NCBI RefSeq assembly: GCF_918741275.1
Contig: NZ_CAKKNA010000001.1
Coordinates: forward strand, 186,001 to 250,000
Direction: 5' to 3'
DNA: 64,000 nt
DNA from: Bacillus sp. CECT 9360
Lineage (GTDB): Bacteria > Bacillota > Bacilli > Bacillales > DSM-1321
Both the position numbers and the translations under genes were made by a program. The notes under the pieces are model-generated. The model was not told the DNA's origin. It worked only from the letters and a program-made list of their open reading frames with translations, and made no database searches. Within the stretch, counting starts at the first letter, position 1. The number at the start of each line of letters is the position of its first letter. Of this stretch, positions 36,613-44,086 are shown in pieces.

Positions 36613-36801
36613 ATGTTTACTAAAAAGAGGAAGAAAAGCTCACCAGTCGTAATACGTAAGATTGTGTTATCGGATAGTCCTAGACGACAAACCGCTACAT
36701 TTGGTTCAGCTGTAATCGATAGCTCGGTTGAAATCACTGCGGTAAGCCCTGAAATCAAAAGAACACTTGAAGCTGCAAAAATTAAAAAATTAAACATTTA
36801 A
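36613..36801 (+). CDS. Small basic 62-residue protein, partner of the upstream membrane protein
   Basis: ATG follows AGGGAGG by 8 nt. The sequence is lysine/arginine-rich at both ends (MFTKKRKKSSPVVIRKIVLS and IKKLNI) with an alternating strand-like centre. No family recognised. Its tight spacing (13 bp) and the shared terminator at 36818 mean it is co-expressed with the gene at 35817. Confidence 0.55.
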   Translation: MFTKKRKKSSPVVIRKIVLSDSPRRQTATFGSAVIDSSVEITAVSPEIKRTLEAAKIKKLNI

Positions 36802-36817
36802 TATTATATTATTAGTG

Positions 36818-36847
36818 AATCCGCTCGAAACTGGAGCGGATTTTGTG
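36818..36847 (+). terminator. Terminator of the two-gene unknown operon
   Basis: AATCCGCTC (36818-36826) pairs with GAGCGGATT (36834-36842) around GAAACTG, then TTTG. Confidence 0.85.
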
Positions 36848-36960
36848 TTCTACTGTTAATTGTATAACGAAGAAGATATAATTTCTAAAGAAGTAAAATT
36901 TAATGTTAATAATATGTATGGAATTGGAAATTAGATTTACAATCAGAAAGGGGCTAAGCA

Positions 36961-37479
36961 ATGGATTTACGTTACCCAATCGGAGAATTTAACCACGAGG
37001 GTACCATCACCCTTGAGTCAATAAACGAATGGATTAAAGAAATCGAAAACGCTCCCGGAGAATTAAAGGAAGCCGTTAAAGGCCTGGAAGACGAACAGCT
37101 TGATACACCATACCGGCCGGATGGATGGACAGTTCGGCAAGTGGTTCATCACCTTGCCGATAGCCATATGAATGCCTATGTTCGTTTCAAGTTAGCTTTG
37201 ACCGAAAATAATCCGACGATTAAACCTTATCAGGAATCGGAATGGGCCGAACTTCCTGATTCCAGGATGTCTGTAGAGGTTTCACTTACTTTGCTGGAAG
37301 CCTTGCATGCCAGATGGGTAACTCTATTGCGTTCATTAAATTCAACTCAACTTGAACAGACTTTTCAGCATCCAGATTCAGGAATAGTGCAAGTCGGTTA
37401 TAATATAGGACTCTATGCATGGCATGGCCGTCATCATATTGCTCACATTACAATATTACGAAAAAGGTTAGGGTGGTAA
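36961..37479 (+). CDS. YfiT-family bacillithiol transferase (DinB fold)
   Basis: 172 residues, four-helix DinB/YfiT bundle that binds a divalent metal with three His. The start LRYPIGEF and the motifs [20 protein letters not shown] (metal His in HHLADSH) and [13 protein letters not shown] (two metal His) are diagnostic. Relatives conjugate bacillithiol to electrophiles such as antibiotics. ATG follows AAAGGGG. Two further DinB-fold genes lie within 5 kb (39955, 41290). Confidence 0.9.
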   Translation: MDLRYPIGEFNHEGTITLESINEWIKEIENAPGELKEAVKGLEDEQLDTPYRPDGWTVRQVVHHLADSHMNAYVRFKLALTENNPTIKPYQESEWAELPDSRMSVEVSLTLLEALHARWVTLLRSLNSTQLEQTFQHPDSGIVQVGYNIGLYAWHGRHHIAHITILRKRLGW

Positions 37480-37602
37480 GATACTCTATTGAACTTTCGG
37501 ATTATTGAAATATTTTCCTCAAATACCTCAATTCATTTATGGTAAAAAGGAAACAGAAACAAGTAATCTGTAATTTCAAATAGAAGGTTGGGAATTAAAT
37601 CT

Positions 37603-37884
37603 ATGTCATTTTTGGATTTTATATTCGGTTTTTTCACTGGAGGATTTGGACTTAGCAATACTTTAAACACAGAAAAGATAGATAATCATATACAGCAACT
37701 TAACCAATACGATTGGTTTAAGGTCATATATGAAGATGAAAAATATCATAGGCTGTTTTTTGTGAATAAACACGTTAGAAAGTATCTGCAAAGCCGAATC
37801 AGGGTGAATAATATGATCAGAAGCAAGGAGGCCCAGAGAAAGTTTTTCATATTCCTTACTAAGCAACTATATAAGTTGAATTAA
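37603..37884 (+). CDS. 93-residue protein of unknown function, member of a local paralogue pair
   Basis: ATG at 37603 opens MSFLDFIFGFFTGGFGLSNT, a hydrophobic glycine-rich head, followed by a charged helical body and the tail SKEAQRKFFIFLTKQLYKLN. The family is unknown. A frameshifted copy of its tail sits 2.4 kb upstream, fused to a broken EamA gene. The last five codons lie inside the left terminal inverted repeat of the palindromic element at 37867, which may have supplied the present C-terminus and stop; the paralogue ends KQLN without the inserted YKL. Confidence 0.5.
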   Translation: MSFLDFIFGFFTGGFGLSNTLNTEKIDNHIQQLNQYDWFKVIYEDEKYHRLFFVNKHVRKYLQSRIRVNNMIRSKEAQRKFFIFLTKQLYKLN

Positions 37885-38063
37885 TGATTTAATTTTGGCT
37901 CAATCATGTGAAACCAGAGTTTCACATGCCTTTCAGCAAAGCTGAAAGGTTGCTCCGACAGGATAGGCCGGGGAGAAAGCTCGCTTTCTCCCCGGCCTAT
38001 CCTGTTGGAGCTTAAATGAGCCAAAAATTTATTAATGCGTAATCTTTAGTTCAACTTATATAG
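37867..38063. repeat. 197-bp palindromic element with cloverleaf potential (MITE- or RNA-like)
   Basis: Perfect 14-bp terminal inverted repeats CTATATAAGTTGAA (37867-37880) and TTCAACTTATATAG (38050-38063) enclose a second stem TTTTGGCTCA (37893-37902) / TGAGCCAAAA (38017-38026). Inside are three adjacent stem-loops: 10 bp perfect (37905-37914 with 37919-37928), 9 bp perfect (37929-37937 with 37941-37949), and a 29-bp GC-rich stem with a single G-T pair (37952-37980 with 37983-38011). It separates two convergent genes. No ORF inside and no obvious target duplication. Confidence 0.85.
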
Positions 38064-38093
38064 ATTCATAAATTCTGTTGAATCTATGAATCT
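38062..38093. other. Hairpin next to the palindromic element
   Basis: AGATTCATA (38062-38070) and TATGAATCT (38085-38093) pair perfectly, continued by ATTC/GAAT after one mismatch. It could serve as a transcription terminator for either convergent neighbour. Confidence 0.6.
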
Positions 38094-38173
38094 TTACTCT
38101 CTGAAAAGGTCTAAAAATAGCCTTACAAATATACTTGGACGTCATATTTTCTGCCTTAGTATTTGTCAAAGTT

Positions 38174-39820
38174 TCAAAGCGAAGCATACAACTCTATATC
38201 ACTTATGAGGCGATCTAAAGATTTTTGCCAGAACGATGGCTTCGATAGATTAATACCAAAGTGCTTCAGCACTAATTTTTCTACTGATGAAGTACCGGTT
38301 TCCCTAAGGAAGTTTTGAAACGCAATTGAAAAATGCGCTTGCTCTTTTGCGAGTTCTAACAGTCCCAGACTCAATAAAAAGCCGAACGTATACGGGTAAT
38401 TATAAAAAGGTATGTCTGTTTGATAAAACTGGTCGTATTTCAACCAAACATAAGGTTCATAGGAGCTTAAGCTTTCACCGTAAGCCTCTTTTTTGGATTG
38501 CAGAGATAACGCTTCAATCTCATCTGCATTTAATGGGCCAACCTTTCTTGCTTCATTGAAACGTTTTTCAAATAAATAAGCTCCCCTAATAGACATGACA
38601 TAATTAAGGCTGCGTTCTATTTTCCAACCAACCAGTGATTTTTTTAAAGCCAAGTCATTAGTTCTCTGGATCATGAAATCAATATATACCGTTTCAAAGA
38701 AAATCGAAGAAGTCTCTGCAACAGTCATTTCGAATCTGTCCTCTAAGAACGAGAGTGAAGGCTTATTGTTTAATTGTAGATAATGCCATGCATGTCCTAG
38801 TTCATGGGCAAGTATTCTGGCACTATCGAAACTTTCATCGTAATATAGTGTTATCCGTGATTGTTTATCGGTAAGAAAAGGGATACACATACCTCCTCGT
38901 GGCTTTGATTCACGAGGTAGTGCATCAACCCAGCCATTGCTAATTGCTTTAATGATAAACTTTGAAATCTCTGGATCGATTTTTTCAAGCGCATCGATTA
39001 TTCCAACTGCGGCTTCGGAAAAGCCAATATTGTGAGAAATGTCTTGAGATGGTGACATTAATTCATGCCAAGTTAACCGGTCTTTATTTGATTCTTGCAC
39101 TTTCTTTTCAAGGAACTTTGTCAAAAGCGGAAGGTTCTCGTCAACGACGCTCCACATTGTATGAAATGATTCAAGGGAAAGGCCATTATTTTTTATGGAT
39201 TCTTCTAAACAATCTCCCAATCCGGTTAATTCCATCGATTTTTGTCTTAGTCCGATCATTTGATTATAAACGGAGGCAAACAGATTAGATTGTTTTTTTA
39301 ACGTTTCATTTAATGAATGAAATACCTTATTTCTAATTTCAGAGTCAGAATGTTTCATAGCGATATGATTCGCTTCACTAAAAGAAAGTTCTTTTTCTTC
39401 TACTTTAATTTGTAGTTGGCTGTGCAGTTGAAGATAAATATCTTCGTAACCTCTTAGTGCTTCCATAGTCAAACTCGAAATTTGGATCTCGTTGGAGTTT
39501 TGAAGCGAGTTTTTCTCTTTTGATATGTATGTAATTATAATTCTTACATCTGCTTTAAGCGAAGTAATATCTAAAAGGATGGTCGTTAAAAAAGAGGGGT
39601 CCATGCTTTCGGCAGATAGACAATAGTAAAAAGATTCCGCTTTTTCAATTCTTGTTACTAGCCCGGAGAGTATCGTAATCTCTTTATCGCTAAAGTTAAT
39701 TGGTTCAACTTTTTTCAATTTAGCCAAGTTTACTTTTATATTTTCCAATTCGATAAGAAGCGATTCTTTACCGGATCCCTCATAAAAATCATTTAAATCC
39801 CAACGAGGTGGTGTATTCAT
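38174..39820 (-). CDS. M3-family oligoendopeptidase (PepF/Pz-peptidase type)
   Basis: About 548 residues, cytoplasmic zinc endopeptidase that cleaves short peptides. The HExxH zinc site is ARILAHELGHAWHYLQLNN, and the third ligand Glu lies in ETSSIFFETVYIDFM. The N-terminus PPRWDLNDFYEG is the standard start of this family, so I start at the ATG giving MNTPPRWDLNDF; the frame stays open 44 codons upstream but that extension has no family match. The start has no close GGAGG (GGAGGCG is 18 nt away). Convergent with the gene at 37603, divergent from a DinB gene. Confidence 0.88.
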   Translation of the reverse strand: MNTPPRWDLNDFYEGSGKESLLIELENIKVNLAKLKKVEPINFSDKEITILSGLVTRIEKAESFYYCLSAESMDPSFLTTILLDITSLKADVRIIITYISKEKNSLQNSNEIQISSLTMEALRGYEDIYLQLHSQLQIKVEEKELSFSEANHIAMKHSDSEIRNKVFHSLNETLKKQSNLFASVYNQMIGLRQKSMELTGLGDCLEESIKNNGLSLESFHTMWSVVDENLPLLTKFLEKKVQESNKDRLTWHELMSPSQDISHNIGFSEAAVGIIDALEKIDPEISKFIIKAISNGWVDALPRESKPRGGMCIPFLTDKQSRITLYYDESFDSARILAHELGHAWHYLQLNNKPSLSFLEDRFEMTVAETSSIFFETVYIDFMIQRTNDLALKKSLVGWKIERSLNYVMSIRGAYLFEKRFNEARKVGPLNADEIEALSLQSKKEAYGESLSSYEPYVWLKYDQFYQTDIPFYNYPYTFGFLLSLGLLELAKEQAHFSIAFQNFLRETGTSSVEKLVLKHFGINLSKPSFWQKSLDRLISDIELYASL

Positions 39821-39954
39821 AGACTCTATAATAGTAAGCGCCTCCAATTCTATAAATGTAATATAATCCTTTGTATATATTATCTTCTCAATTTCCTGAA
39901 ATTTCAATCGCTGAGGTGTTCTGAATGTTTTTAGACTTAAAGGGAGAACCAAAC

Positions 39955-40440
39955 ATGAAGCCCATAATTGGTATGCTTTACTCTATGGTCGCATCTAATT
40001 ATGAGCGGCTTAAGACAATTGTCGCTGATATAACACAAGAAGAATTGGATTATAAAGGTCCAAATCAGAAATATAACAGCATTGCACAATTAATTAGACA
40101 TTTAGCATATGTAGATTTAAATTGGGTGTTTAGAATAAAAGGGGATTCAATGCCAAAGTCTCTCGAAGAGAAATATGGACCGATGTTGGATGAAAAAAAT
40201 GAACTGCCTTTTGTTGCTGGCATCACCTCGGAGACACTCTTAACCGAATATGATAAAGTGTTCCGGATGCTCACGGCTGTCTGCTTTCAGTTAACTGACA
40301 ATCATCTGAATAACAAAGTTGAGTACGAAGACGGGAAAGAAGCAACGGTCAGATGGGGCATATGGCATATGGCGGATCATAATAGATACCATCAAGCCCA
40401 TATTAATCAGCTTCGCAAGTTGTATAAGGAAGAGACGTAA
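39955..40440 (+). CDS. DinB-family protein
   Basis: 161 residues, four-helix DinB bundle. Metal-ligand candidates are His in SIAQLIRHLAYVDLNWVFR and the pair in WHMADHNRYHQAHINQLR. ATG follows AAGGGAGAAC; the frame runs 10 codons further upstream without a binding site. The function of this subgroup (thiol transferase or hydrolase) is not established. Followed 77 bp later by a HAD-family gene. Confidence 0.85.
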   Translation: MKPIIGMLYSMVASNYERLKTIVADITQEELDYKGPNQKYNSIAQLIRHLAYVDLNWVFRIKGDSMPKSLEEKYGPMLDEKNELPFVAGITSETLLTEYDKVFRMLTAVCFQLTDNHLNNKVEYEDGKEATVRWGIWHMADHNRYHQAHINQLRKLYKEET

Positions 40441-40517
40441 AGGAATTTTTAGCTTTGAGTTTTTTAAAAAAAGAAAATAACATTCGTCTTATTCAAACCA
40501 AATTAACAGAGAAGGAA

Positions 40518-41171
40518 GTGTGTGTTATCAAAGCTATTATTTTTGATTTCGATGGAACCATCGCCGATACGTTGCCAATTTGTTATTATGCTTTTCAAAG
40601 TGTTTTCAAAGAGTTTGACAATAAAGAGTTGTCCTCTGATGAAATCAAAGAGATGTTCGGGCCTTCCGAGACAGGAATTATTAGAGAGAATCTTGCCAAT
40701 GAAAACAAGGATGAGGCGATTGAACTCTTTTATAAGAAGTATTTAGAGAGTCATAGCTTAGTTAAACAGAATGAAGAAATGGATGAGTTGCTGCAGCTTT
40801 TAAAAGACGAGGGGATAAAATTAGGGATTGTTACAGGAAAATCAAGGAGGAGTTTGGATATTTCGTTACAGGCTCTAAAGCTGGAAGGATTTTTTGATGT
40901 AATGATAACGGGAGACGATGTCGTTAGCCCAAAACCAGACCCGGAGGGCGTGAACAAAGCACTAACCCGATTAGGTATTCAAAAAGACGAAGCGATATTT
41001 ATTGGCGATAGCGATGCGGATATACATGCTGGTCTTCAAGCGAACGTTTATACAATCGGTGTACAATGGTTGCCTGAATATCAAACTGCAGAATTTACAG
41101 TTCAACCGAATTTTACTTTTACATCTATTGCTGATTTTATTAAGTACCTTAAAGCGAATGCTCTCCGTTAA
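40518..41171 (+). CDS. HAD-superfamily hydrolase, phosphoglycolate phosphatase-like
   Basis: About 217 residues. HAD motif I is IIFDFDGTIADTL, motif II is GIVTGKS, motif III Lys lies in SPKPDPEG, and motif IV is FIGDSDADIHAG; the cap is the helical PGP/beta-PGM type. Substrate unknown; relatives are PpaX and Gph. The open frame begins at 40455, but the only start with a Shine-Dalgarno is GTG 40518 just after GAGAAGGAA, with short spacing, so the start is uncertain. Confidence 0.8.
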   Translation: MCVIKAIIFDFDGTIADTLPICYYAFQSVFKEFDNKELSSDEIKEMFGPSETGIIRENLANENKDEAIELFYKKYLESHSLVKQNEEMDELLQLLKDEGIKLGIVTGKSRRSLDISLQALKLEGFFDVMITGDDVVSPKPDPEGVNKALTRLGIQKDEAIFIGDSDADIHAGLQANVYTIGVQWLPEYQTAEFTVQPNFTFTSIADFIKYLKANALR

Positions 41172-41289
41172 GTTATAAGAGGATGGAGCGGGCCGGGGCA
41201 ACCAAGCATAGTCTCATATAGGATTAGATTCTTTAATCGAAGTTTATGATTATTGGAGTAAGTACCAACAATTAATGAAGAGGTGACAT

Positions 41290-41766
41290 ATGAACTCAAT
41301 TGAACTGATTTTATTAAATTTTGAAGAAAATAGAAGGCGCAGCATAAAGGTCTGGAATCAGATTCCGACTGATAAATGGAGCTGGAAACCAGATCAAGAA
41401 GCGATGACCTGTTATGAAATGATCATTCATTTATTATCTGGAGAATATGCATACTGCCATATTGTTAACAACGGAGGCAGCTTAGAAAACTTTCTAGACC
41501 CGTATGAAACAAGAGAATTTAGCAATATGGAGGAGCTTTTCGCATTTTCGGTGCCATACAGACAAGAATTCATAAATACGATAAAATCATTTTCAGAAGA
41601 GGATCTCCAAAATATCAAAATTGATCGCTCTTACTTAGAATCAGGTTATATTCGGCAGTTAGGGGACATGTTGCTAAGGATAGCCTATCATGAATCCGTA
41701 CATACAGGGCAACTACTGGATTATATGAGAACAATGGGTGTTGAGCGGCCTCATATTTGGGACTAA
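41290..41766 (+). CDS. DinB-family protein
   Basis: 158 residues, DinB-like four-helix bundle: WSWKPDQEAMTCYEMIIHLL carries the first candidate metal His and MLLRIAYHESVHTGQLLDYM the other two (YHESVHTGQ). The end GVERPHIWD is frequent in this subgroup. ATG after GAAGAGGTGA. Third DinB-fold gene of the neighbourhood, and only about 50% or less alike to the others by eye, so not a recent duplication. Confidence 0.85.
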   Translation: MNSIELILLNFEENRRRSIKVWNQIPTDKWSWKPDQEAMTCYEMIIHLLSGEYAYCHIVNNGGSLENFLDPYETREFSNMEELFAFSVPYRQEFINTIKSFSEEDLQNIKIDRSYLESGYIRQLGDMLLRIAYHESVHTGQLLDYMRTMGVERPHIWD

Positions 41767-41947
41767 ATAAAAATACATGATGGTAAGTGATAATTATTGC
41801 GGTGACTACTCTGGGAAGATAGCGAAGTAAAAGGAGTACACCTTTACAAAGGTCACCACAGAGAATCGCGCCGGGAATATGAGTGCAGTTGCAAGAGTAA
41901 TCGTGAAAAAAACGAAATAAAAAATTAAAGACTGAAAAATATATGAA

Positions 41948-41992
41948 GAAGGAAGATGCCGTTTTATTTTCAATGCATCTTCTTTCTTTTTT
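41948..41992 (+). terminator. Terminator in the 318-bp gap before the GntA-like gene
   Basis: GAAGATGC (41952-41959) pairs with GCATCTTC (41975-41982), extended by AAG/CTT pairs, followed by TTTCTTTTTTT. The preceding part of the gap (41767-41947) holds an imperfect hairpin GTAAAGG-type near 41830-41850 inside a longer GGTGAC/GTCACC inverted repeat, but no gene. Confidence 0.75.
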
Positions 41993-42084
41993 TCATCCGC
42001 ATACTGGGTCCTTATTACTGCAACTTGTTTAAATTTTTTTCGTCCAGGGTAATACCTATACATCTAAAGGATGAGGTGAAAATA

Positions 42085-42813
42085 ATGACGGTGACGAATA
42101 GTTATTTGTTTACAAAGGAAGACATGGTCAACCCGGATTTAGTACCTGAGTGGGTATTAAAGGAGTATGAAAATTATCGTAAAGTCGTGACAGATCGGAC
42201 ATTCCCTTGTTATTTTGGGATGTCAGCGGAGAAGAAGGGAGAGCTTCGTTATTCCTATATCAGCCATGATGACTGGACTCAGCTTCCGCAAACGATTGAA
42301 GAGTTTATTTCACTGTTTGACGAATCGAAACCTCTTGTGCGACACGGGTTCTTTCTTTTCGTGCAACCGGAGAAAGAAGAAAAATCCGTGGAATATTACA
42401 GGGAGTATTTCTGGAATATTCTTCAGTATTTGCATGAAAAGGATGCTAAGGCTTGGCCAGCGGATTATCCGCAAGATCCCGACCATCACCTGTGGGCATT
42501 TTCCTTTGCCGGGGAGCCATTCTTCACTTTTGGAAACGCTCCGGCTTATAAGCAGCGGAAAACGAGGGATTTAGGGAACAGTCTGGTGTTAGGATTCCAA
42601 CCAAGAAGAATCTTTGAGGGCCTGGAAGGAACATCCAAAGGCGGCTTTATGTCGCGTGAAAAGGTCAGGGAGCGTGTGGAAAAATGGGATGGCCTTCCGA
42701 AGCATCCGAATATCAGCCATTACGGAGATCCTGAGCACCGGGAATGGAAGCAATACTTTATTGGGGATGACATAAAACCGATCGAAGGAAAATGTCCGTT
42801 TCATCATAAATAA
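42085..42813 (+). CDS. YqcI/YcgG-family (GntA-like) haem-dependent monooxygenase
   Basis: 242 residues. Matches the YqcI/YcgG family: FPCYFGMSAEKKGELRYSYI, WAFSFAGEPFFTFGNAPAYK and RNLGNSLVLGFQPRRIFE-type pattern (here RDLGNSLVLGFQPRRIFEGL), ending CPFHHK. Members include GntA, a haem enzyme that N-hydroxylates guanidino compounds; whether this one shares the substrate is unknown. ATG at 42085 follows AAAGGATGAGGTG. The open frame upstream is rejected. Single gene with a terminator. Confidence 0.88.
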   Translation: MTVTNSYLFTKEDMVNPDLVPEWVLKEYENYRKVVTDRTFPCYFGMSAEKKGELRYSYISHDDWTQLPQTIEEFISLFDESKPLVRHGFFLFVQPEKEEKSVEYYREYFWNILQYLHEKDAKAWPADYPQDPDHHLWAFSFAGEPFFTFGNAPAYKQRKTRDLGNSLVLGFQPRRIFEGLEGTSKGGFMSREKVRERVEKWDGLPKHPNISHYGDPEHREWKQYFIGDDIKPIEGKCPFHHK

Positions 42814-42822
42814 GTGATATGT

Positions 42823-42862
42823 AAAGGGAGCATTGCATCGATAGTGATGATGCTCCTTTTGT
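42823..42862 (+). terminator. Terminator after the GntA-like gene
   Basis: AAAGGGAGCAT (42823-42833) pairs with ATGCTCCTTTT (42850-42860) with one G-T pair, T-rich tail. Confidence 0.75.
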
Positions 42863-42986
42863 CGTTCCGTTAAATTTTGTATAATAAAATGAGAACTGAT
42901 GATTTTGGTAGATAAATAGGCAAGATTACAAACGCAATTCCTTTATAATCGAGGTTGTACAACAGTTTCAAAAGAGGAGTTTTATT

Positions 42987-43448
42987 ATGGTACATAATTC
43001 AGTAAGTCAAATGTGGGAAAATTATTTAATAACACTGGAAAACAAATTAAAAAATGCTGAGTATTCATCCTGGCATTTTTCAGCCAATAAAGAAGATGCG
43101 AACGAGTTAGCCGCTTTAGTCAGAAATAACGTTAAAACGGCCACATCGTCTTTACATATGTTATATGAGATGGAAGGCGTAAAACGTCCTCAAAAAGGTG
43201 AACTCAATATTATTACAGACTGGGATGGAGTCGCTCAAGCTATAACGGAAACCGTAAATGTATCGATCATTCCTTTTAAAGAAGTGAGTGAAGATTTCGC
43301 TCGAAAAGAAGGAGAGGGAGATAGAACTTTGCACTATTGGAGAACGGTGCATATAGATTTCTTTACGAAAGAACTTATGAATATGAATATAGCATTTTCC
43401 GAGGATATGTTGGTTGTTTGTGAGGAGTTGAGACTCATTTATAAATAA
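42987..43448 (+). CDS. ASCH-domain protein (putative RNA-binding)
   Basis: 153 residues. ASCH-domain patterns are clear: WHFSANKEDANELAALVRN, KTATSSLHMLYEMEG, PQKGELNIITDWDGVAQAIT, VSIIPFKEVSEDFARKEGEG and YWRTVHIDFFTKEL. The family is related to PUA domains and is thought to bind RNA or modified nucleosides; some bacterial members hydrolyse N4-acetylcytidine. ATG after AAGAGGAG. Confidence 0.85.
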   Translation: MVHNSVSQMWENYLITLENKLKNAEYSSWHFSANKEDANELAALVRNNVKTATSSLHMLYEMEGVKRPQKGELNIITDWDGVAQAITETVNVSIIPFKEVSEDFARKEGEGDRTLHYWRTVHIDFFTKELMNMNIAFSEDMLVVCEELRLIYK

Positions 43449-43554
43449 AAAATCTAGAGCTTGATTTTAAGGGTCGAGGGAAAATAAAAAGCACTCGTTT
43501 AAAACAAGCGCTAGTTTAGGTTCCCGAATTTATAACTATGAATCTACCTGGTAT

Positions 43555-43695
43555 CTATTCAACTGGTGTAAGTTCTGAAAGATTAACTAATTTAATAACA
43601 TTATCTTTCTTGATTTCGCAATACCCGCTATCATAAATCCAATGAATGGTATAAATTTCTGACTCATACAAAACTTTGCTACCTTTGGTTAACAG
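43555..43695 (-). CDS. Small 46-residue protein, probable CTG or decayed start
   Basis: On the minus strand a coding-like frame reads LTKGSKVLYESEIYTIHWIY, then DSGYCEIKKDN and ends LSELTPVE TAG. It looks like a compact beta-barrel (SH3/KOW-like) small protein. AGGGGG lies 8-9 nt before CTG at 43693-43695; no ATG, GTG or TTG is available in frame. Either CTG is used, or a former ATG has decayed. Family not named. Confidence 0.45.
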   Translation of the reverse strand: MLTKGSKVLYESEIYTIHWIYDSGYCEIKKDNVIKLVNLSELTPVE

Positions 43696-43818
43696 AAAAA
43701 CGCCCCCTGATTTAGAAGGAAACCTAATTTACAGTATAAGCATAAAGCCCTATATGGTTCAACGGTAATAAAAGCCCTGTAGACCATAAATTGTTAACGT
43801 CTCATTTTTTATATTGCT

Positions 43819-43917
43819 AATTCCGTGAACTTAATAGATAATTCCGTAAAAATCACACTTAATTCCGTAAACTTAGTTGGTATTACCATAAAAGTCACCC
43901 TTAATTCCGCAAAACGG
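43819..43917. repeat. Tandem array C, four full units of exactly 21 nt plus a partial
   Basis: Units begin at 43819, 43840, 43861, 43882 and 43903 (last one partial). The constant head is AATTCCGTAAA; the remainder varies and often ends TT. Unit 4 is more diverged (ATTACCATAAAA). No spacers. It lies just before the nir promoter region. Confidence 0.85.
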
Positions 43918-43945
43918 ATCCCGAACAGCCTAGATTTGACAAATA

Positions 43946-43961
43946 TGTGAAACGATTCACA
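43946..43961. promoter_or_regulatory. Fnr-type box, distal
   Basis: TGTGA-N6-TCACA, a perfect dyad of the Fnr/Crp family. Its centre is 29 bp upstream of the proximal box, near -70.5 from the inferred start site. Confidence 0.75.
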
Positions 43962-43974
43962 ACTCGATGAGAAT

Positions 43975-43990
43975 TGTGACGTACATCACA
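43975..43990. promoter_or_regulatory. Fnr-type box, proximal
   Basis: TGTGA-CGTACA-TCACA. The centre (43982.5) lies 41.5 bp before the transcription start predicted from TAAAAT at 44012-44017, the classic class II activation position. Confidence 0.8.
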
Positions 43991-44086
43991 CTCGTTATTA
44001 AGCTTAACTTTTAAAATTAGGACATAAACAAGAAATCCTTAATTTCATATTTTTTGTGAAATATCGAGCAAAGTGGAGGGATCTAT

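Noticed and set aside
41806-42063. Minus-strand 85-codon ORF with hydrophobic centre before the GntA-like gene
   Set aside because: No binding site, crosses a strong plus-strand terminator hairpin, and the hydrophobicity comes from antisense A/T runs.
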